Positions 60,911 through 64,000 of a DNA stretch of 64,000 nucleotides are shown one piece after another. The notes beneath the pieces are model-generated. The model was not told the DNA's origin. It saw nothing but the letters and a program-made list of their open reading frames with translations, and ran no database searches. The stretch spans positions 59,602 through 123,601 of the forward strand of contig JBQTJI010000014.1 of the NCBI GenBank assembly GCA_052387255.1, written 5' to 3'. Source of the DNA: JBBQXK01 sp052387255. Lineage in GTDB: Bacteria > Pseudomonadota > Alphaproteobacteria > Rhodobacterales > Rhodobacteraceae. Every line of letters starts with the position of its first letter. Position 1 is the stretch's first letter. The position numbers and the translations under genes are program-made.

Positions 60911-61399
60911 CTAGCCCCCGAACACCAGTTTTTCGGGGATCCCCGCAGGCAGGTTCAGCTTCAGGACCTGGTCGAAGACGGCATAGACGGCAAAGGCAAA
61001 GACCAGCCCCACCGGCAATGTCAGCGCCAGGTTGCGCTTGCCGAAGGCGAAGGCGGTGCAGGCGAACAGGATGCCCGAGGCGATGGTATAGCCCAGCGGA
61101 TGCACCAGGAACACGATGGCCAGCATGCCCGCGATGATCCACAGGATCGGCGCAACCTCTTGCCGGGGCACCGGCCCGTCGTCGCCGCGCAGGCCCGAGA
61201 TGGCGGTCAGGGCGGCCAGCACCAGAAGGCCCGCGCCCACGAATTTCGGCATGGCGGCGGGGCCGACACCGGCATAGCCGCCCTTGTCCACGATGCCGGA
61301 TGCATCCCACAGCAGGACCGACCCGAACAGGGCCAGTCCCACCGCGATCACGAACGCCGCCCCGTCGGGGCGGCGTTCCGGGGCGGCGTGCCCGGTCAT
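60911..61399 (-). CDS. tctB: Tripartite tricarboxylate transporter, small membrane subunit (TctB)
   Basis: 162 residues with four predicted spans, including LFGSVLLWDASGI and FLVHPLGYTIASGILFACTA, typical of TctB. It starts inside the stop of the tctC-type gene (ATGA) and ends 6 bases before the tctA start. Confidence 0.9.
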   Translation of the reverse strand: MTGHAAPERRPDGAAFVIAVGLALFGSVLLWDASGIVDKGGYAGVGPAAMPKFVGAGLLVLAALTAISGLRGDDGPVPRQEVAPILWIIAGMLAIVFLVHPLGYTIASGILFACTAFAFGKRNLALTLPVGLVFAFAVYAVFDQVLKLNLPAGIPEKLVFGG

Positions 61400-62337
61400 T
61401 GCACCAGGCCGATGTCCTTGAGGATGGCCGTGGTCGCGTCGATTTCCTTGGCCAGCTGCGCCTCGAAATCGGCCCCGGCCAGGTAGGTGTTGGCCCAGCC
61501 CTTGGTTTCCAGCGCGGCCTTCCAGCCCGCCGAGTTCACCAGCGCGTCCACGTCGGCCAGCACCGCCGCCTTCTGCTCGTCGCTCAGCCCCGGGGCTGCG
61601 GCGACCATGCGCCAGTTCTGCACGTTGACGTCATAGCCCGATTCCACCAGCGTCGGCGCGTCGGTGTTGGGCCAGCGTTCCGCCGTGGACACGGCCAGGA
61701 TGCGCATGGTGCCCGCCTCGACCTGCGGCAGGAACTCGCCCACGCCCGAGATGCCGGCCGTCACCTGCTGCCCCAGGATCGCCGCCAGTGCCTCGCCCCC
61801 GCCCGAAAAGGCGACGTAGTTGATCTTGGTCGGGTCGATCCCGGCGGCCTTGGCCAGAAGGCCCACGGTGATATGATCGACGCCGCCCGCCGAGCCGCCG
61901 GCCCAGGACACGGCCCCCGGATCGGCCTTCATCATGTCGACAAGCTGCTGGATCGTCTGAATCTCCGACTGCGCGGGCACGGCGATGGCCACCGCCTCGC
62001 CGGTCAGGCGGGCAATGGGGGTCACGTCGGCCAGCGACACGGGCGAGGCGTTGGTCAGGATCGCGCCGACCATCACATAACCACCGACGATCAGCTGGTT
62101 CGGATCGCCCGCAGCCCCGGCCACGAACTGTGCCAGGCCCACGGTGCCGCCCGCGCCGGGCACGTTCTGCACCTGCGCGCTGCCCAGTCCTTCGGCCCCC
62201 ATCACCTCCTGGATCGTGCGGGCCGTGGCATCCCATCCGCCGCCGGGGGCGGCCGGGGCCATAATGATGTAGTCGGTCGCAAAGGCCTGGCTGGCAGCGG
62301 CCACGGCCAGCGCCGCGCCGATAAGGGCGTGTTTCAT
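61396..62337 (-). CDS. tctC: Tripartite tricarboxylate transporter substrate-binding protein (TctC/Bug family)
   Basis: 313 residues. A Sec signal peptide (about 1-20, ending SQAFA) is followed by Bug-family landmarks: IIMAPAAPGGGWDATAR, VQNVPGAGGTVGLAQFV, and a later AVSTAERWPNTDAPTL. It binds the carboxylate substrate in the periplasm. The start is the ATG at 62337 with GGGAGGAAAC upstream. It is first in the operon. Confidence 0.94.
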   Translation of the reverse strand: MKHALIGAALAVAAASQAFATDYIIMAPAAPGGGWDATARTIQEVMGAEGLGSAQVQNVPGAGGTVGLAQFVAGAAGDPNQLIVGGYVMVGAILTNASPVSLADVTPIARLTGEAVAIAVPAQSEIQTIQQLVDMMKADPGAVSWAGGSAGGVDHITVGLLAKAAGIDPTKINYVAFSGGGEALAAILGQQVTAGISGVGEFLPQVEAGTMRILAVSTAERWPNTDAPTLVESGYDVNVQNWRMVAAAPGLSDEQKAAVLADVDALVNSAGWKAALETKGWANTYLAGADFEAQLAKEIDATTAILKDIGLVQ

Positions 62338-62424
62338 GATGTTTCCTCCCAGGGCACCGTTCGATGCCGATTGTTGCAGGGTGGCACCTCCTCGCGCCAG
62401 TCCCAATCGCCAGCGACACCACAA

Positions 62425-62455
62425 AAACCTGTCAGGAACCTGACACCCGGGTGTC
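62425..62455 (-). terminator. Rho-independent terminator downstream of tRNA-Arg
   Basis: Reading the minus strand, a GACACCCGGGTGTC palindrome (62442-62455) is followed by TGTCAGG-TT-CCTGACA (62430-62445) and then GGTTTTTG. The overlapping stems and the T5 run, 9-35 bases after the tRNA's CCA end, fit a terminator. Confidence 0.75.
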
Positions 62456-62463
62456 GACGGCGC

Positions 62464-62539
62464 TGGTGACCCCGGCAGGAATTGAACCTGCAACCTATCC
62501 CTTAGGAGGGGATCGCTCTATCCGTTGAGCTACGGGGCC
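62464..62539 (-). tRNA. tRNA-Arg(CCU)
   Basis: A 76-base cloverleaf on the minus strand. The acceptor arms GGCCCCG/CGGGGTC pair, the anticodon stem ATCCC/GGGAT encloses loop CTCCTAA with anticodon CCT (reading AGG), and the T arm is GCAGG-TTCAATT-CCTGC. Discriminator A and an encoded CCA end (62464-62466) are present. Confidence 0.95.
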
Positions 62540-62696
62540 CGCGCGCGTACCTTGTGCCGCCAAACGCGGGCCTTGGCAACGGGGTCGTGCCGGTACGGGA
62601 AGAACCGCTGCGGGCAGGGCCTGTCGCGGCTTGGACAATCCTGCGGTCAGGCGCTAACATCCGCCTCCAGCCCTTGCCGCGAGAGGCCGCCCGCCC

Positions 62697-63761
62697 GTGC
62701 AGAGACCCCCGCCCAAGCCCGCGCCCCGACTGCCGACCACTCGCGGCGGGCCGGGGGACGGGCACCGCACGCTGACCCTGCGCGACGTGTCCGAGGCGTC
62801 GGGCGTCAGCGAGATGACGGTCAGCCGCGTGCTGCGCCAGCGGGGCGACGTGTCGGCGGCCACGCGTGAGCGGGTGACCGAGGCGGCGCGGCGGCTGGGC
62901 TATGTGCCGAACAAGATCGCAGGCGCGCTGGCCAGCCAGCGGGTGAACCTGGTGGCGGTGATCGTGCCGTCGCTGTCCAACATGGTGTTCCCCGAAGTGC
63001 TGACCGGGATCAACGAGCGGCTTGACGGCACCGGCCTGCAACCCGTCATGGGTGTCACCAACTACTCGCCAGAGCGAGAAGAATCAGTGCTTTACGAGAT
63101 GCTGTCGTGGCGGCCTTCGGGGGTGATCCTGGCCGGGCTGGAACATTCGGATGCGGCGCGGGCGATGCTGGCGAATGCGGGGATTCCGATTGTCGAGGTC
63201 ATGGATGTCGATGGCGATCCGGTGGACAGCGTGGTCGGCATCTCGCACCGCAGGGCGGGGCGGCAGATGGCGCAGGCGATCGTGGCGGCGGGGTACCGGC
63301 GGATCGCGTTCCTGGGCACGATGATGCCGCACGACCACCGCGCGCGAAAGCGGATGGAGGGGTTCCAGGAAGGGCTGGCCGAAGCGGGCCTGGGGCTGGC
63401 CGACGAGGAATTCTATGCCGGGGGGTCGTCGCTGCTGAAGGGGCGCGAGATGACCGAGACGGTGCTGGCGCGCGCGCCCGATCTGGATTTCCTGTATTAT
63501 TCCAACGACATGATCGGGGCGGGGGGTTTGCTGTCCTGTCTGGCGAAGGGCATCGACGTGCCGGGCAGGGTGGGACTGGCCGGGTTCAACGGGGTCGAAC
63601 TGCTGGACGGGTTGCCGGTGCGGCTGGCGACGATGGACGCCTGCCGGCTGGAGATCGGGCGGGTCGCGGCCGACATCGTCGCGGGGCGGCGCGGCGCGAA
63701 GGGAGGCGAGGTGGTGGAACTGTCGCCGCTGCTGCAGCCGGGGGATACGATCCGGCGGTGA
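62697..63761 (+). CDS. LacI-family regulator (GntR-gluconate-type)
   Basis: 354 residues. The HTH is LRDVSEASGVSEMTVSRVL (about residues 28-46), followed by a sugar-binding effector domain (LVAVIVPSLSNMVFPEVL; VGLAGFNGVELLDG). The pattern resembles GntR/IdnR-like members. It starts with GTG at 62697 and has a basic, Pro-rich leader of 25 residues before the HTH, so a later start is possible. Its targets are probably beyond the window, or the TctABC operon on the other side of the tRNA. Confidence 0.88.
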   Translation: MQRPPPKPAPRLPTTRGGPGDGHRTLTLRDVSEASGVSEMTVSRVLRQRGDVSAATRERVTEAARRLGYVPNKIAGALASQRVNLVAVIVPSLSNMVFPEVLTGINERLDGTGLQPVMGVTNYSPEREESVLYEMLSWRPSGVILAGLEHSDAARAMLANAGIPIVEVMDVDGDPVDSVVGISHRRAGRQMAQAIVAAGYRRIAFLGTMMPHDHRARKRMEGFQEGLAEAGLGLADEEFYAGGSSLLKGREMTETVLARAPDLDFLYYSNDMIGAGGLLSCLAKGIDVPGRVGLAGFNGVELLDGLPVRLATMDACRLEIGRVAADIVAGRRGAKGGEVVELSPLLQPGDTIRR

Positions 63762-64000
63762 CGCGGGGGCGGCCTGTGGTATGGCAACCCTTTGCGGACG
63801 CTGGATTCATCTGGAACGCCGGGGCGGTTCGGCACGTCTTCCTGTCGTCATCCTCACGTCTTCCCTGCGTGGAGACGTAGGAGGGCGGCGCGCGGCGTTA
63901 ACCAAGCGCCGCGAATCGGTCTTGCGGGGATCGCGCGCCGCGACTGCGATGCCTTGAACGGCTGTTGGCGGGGTTCTGCGGGTTGCGGGCGTCGATCCCC
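63762..64000. other. Window end with two small inverted repeats
   Basis: After the LacI-type gene, ACGTCT-N11-AGACGT (63856-63878) and CGCGGCG-N9-CGCCGCG (63891-63913) could form hairpins and act as a terminator, although no T-run follows. No gene is recognised. Confidence 0.4.

Noticed and set aside
62464..62539. tRNA-Arg as the integration site of a mobile element
   Set aside because: No integrase and no repeat of the tRNA 3' end were noticed in the window; flanking genes are ordinary metabolic genes.
62651..62660. CGCTAACAT half-site before the second LacI-type gene as a gluconate-type operator
   Set aside because: Only one half is present and no inverted partner is found nearby.
1..64000. 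CRISPR arrays, insertion sequences, riboswitches
   Set aside because: No regularly spaced repeats of suitable length, no transposase or integrase motif, and no recognisable aptamer core were found on reading both strands.

Overview
This 64-kb window is high-GC chromosomal DNA from an alphaproteobacterium, most likely a member of the Rhodobacteraceae. The evidence is strong G/C third positions, dense operons with ATGA start/stop overlaps, TTGAC-type promoters, several binding-protein-dependent ABC importers, a tripartite tricarboxylate transporter, and FadR/GntR, LacI and RutR-like TetR regulators. No rRNA, CRISPR array, IS element or phage structural gene was recognised. The species is not identified.

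Region 1 (1-19322) is the most unusual. An SGNH-fold esterase-like gene (minus strand) is followed by a SARP/BTAD-type regulator and then by a compact 12-gene, 16.7-kb operon. The operon encodes a small protein, a two-domain protein ending in a lysozyme-like domain, four paralogues of an unrecognised family, a small unknown, a protein resembling trypco2 domains with an HhH-like segment, a subtilisin-like protease, three large unknown proteins, and a 964-residue protein with both a trypsin-like triad and an HExxH metallopeptidase motif. Three 7-bp direct repeats with an exact 11-bp period (2508-2536), the arrangement used by SARP regulators, lie just before the first gene. The set looks like an undescribed multi-protease effector or conflict system. 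That function is inference.

Region 2 (19234-25854) is a LacI-type regulator divergent from a carbohydrate ABC importer (binding protein, fused ATPase, two permeases) and a tagatose/psicose 3-epimerase-like isomerase. Two ATCGATTG-core operators lie between them.

Region 3 (25915-37233) is a catabolic island: thioesterase, TetR regulator, decayed ABC permease, aldehyde dehydrogenase, GMC oxidoreductase, two aldo/keto reductases, CoA-transferase, enoyl-CoA hydratase, Dabb protein and acyl-CoA dehydrogenase. Five promoters share a GTAACY-N4-RGTTAC operator, which defines one regulon, probably for oxidising an alcohol or aldehyde through a CoA thioester.

Region 4 (37403-41683) is an RND efflux adaptor and pump without an outer-membrane channel gene.

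Region 5 (41688-55966) holds two dipeptide-type ABC importers arranged almost as mirror images around a GntR regulator with a 9-bp inverted-repeat operator. Each is linked to an amidohydrolase (amidase-signature enzyme on one side, acetamidase/formamidase on the other). The ATPase of the second importer carries a GC-rich palindromic repeat inside its coding sequence.

Region 6 (55973-64000) holds cell-envelope genes (MltB-type transglycosylase, diacylglycerol kinase, M48 lipoprotein), two small proteins, a TctABC tricarboxylate-type importer, tRNA-Arg(CCU) and a second LacI-type regulator.
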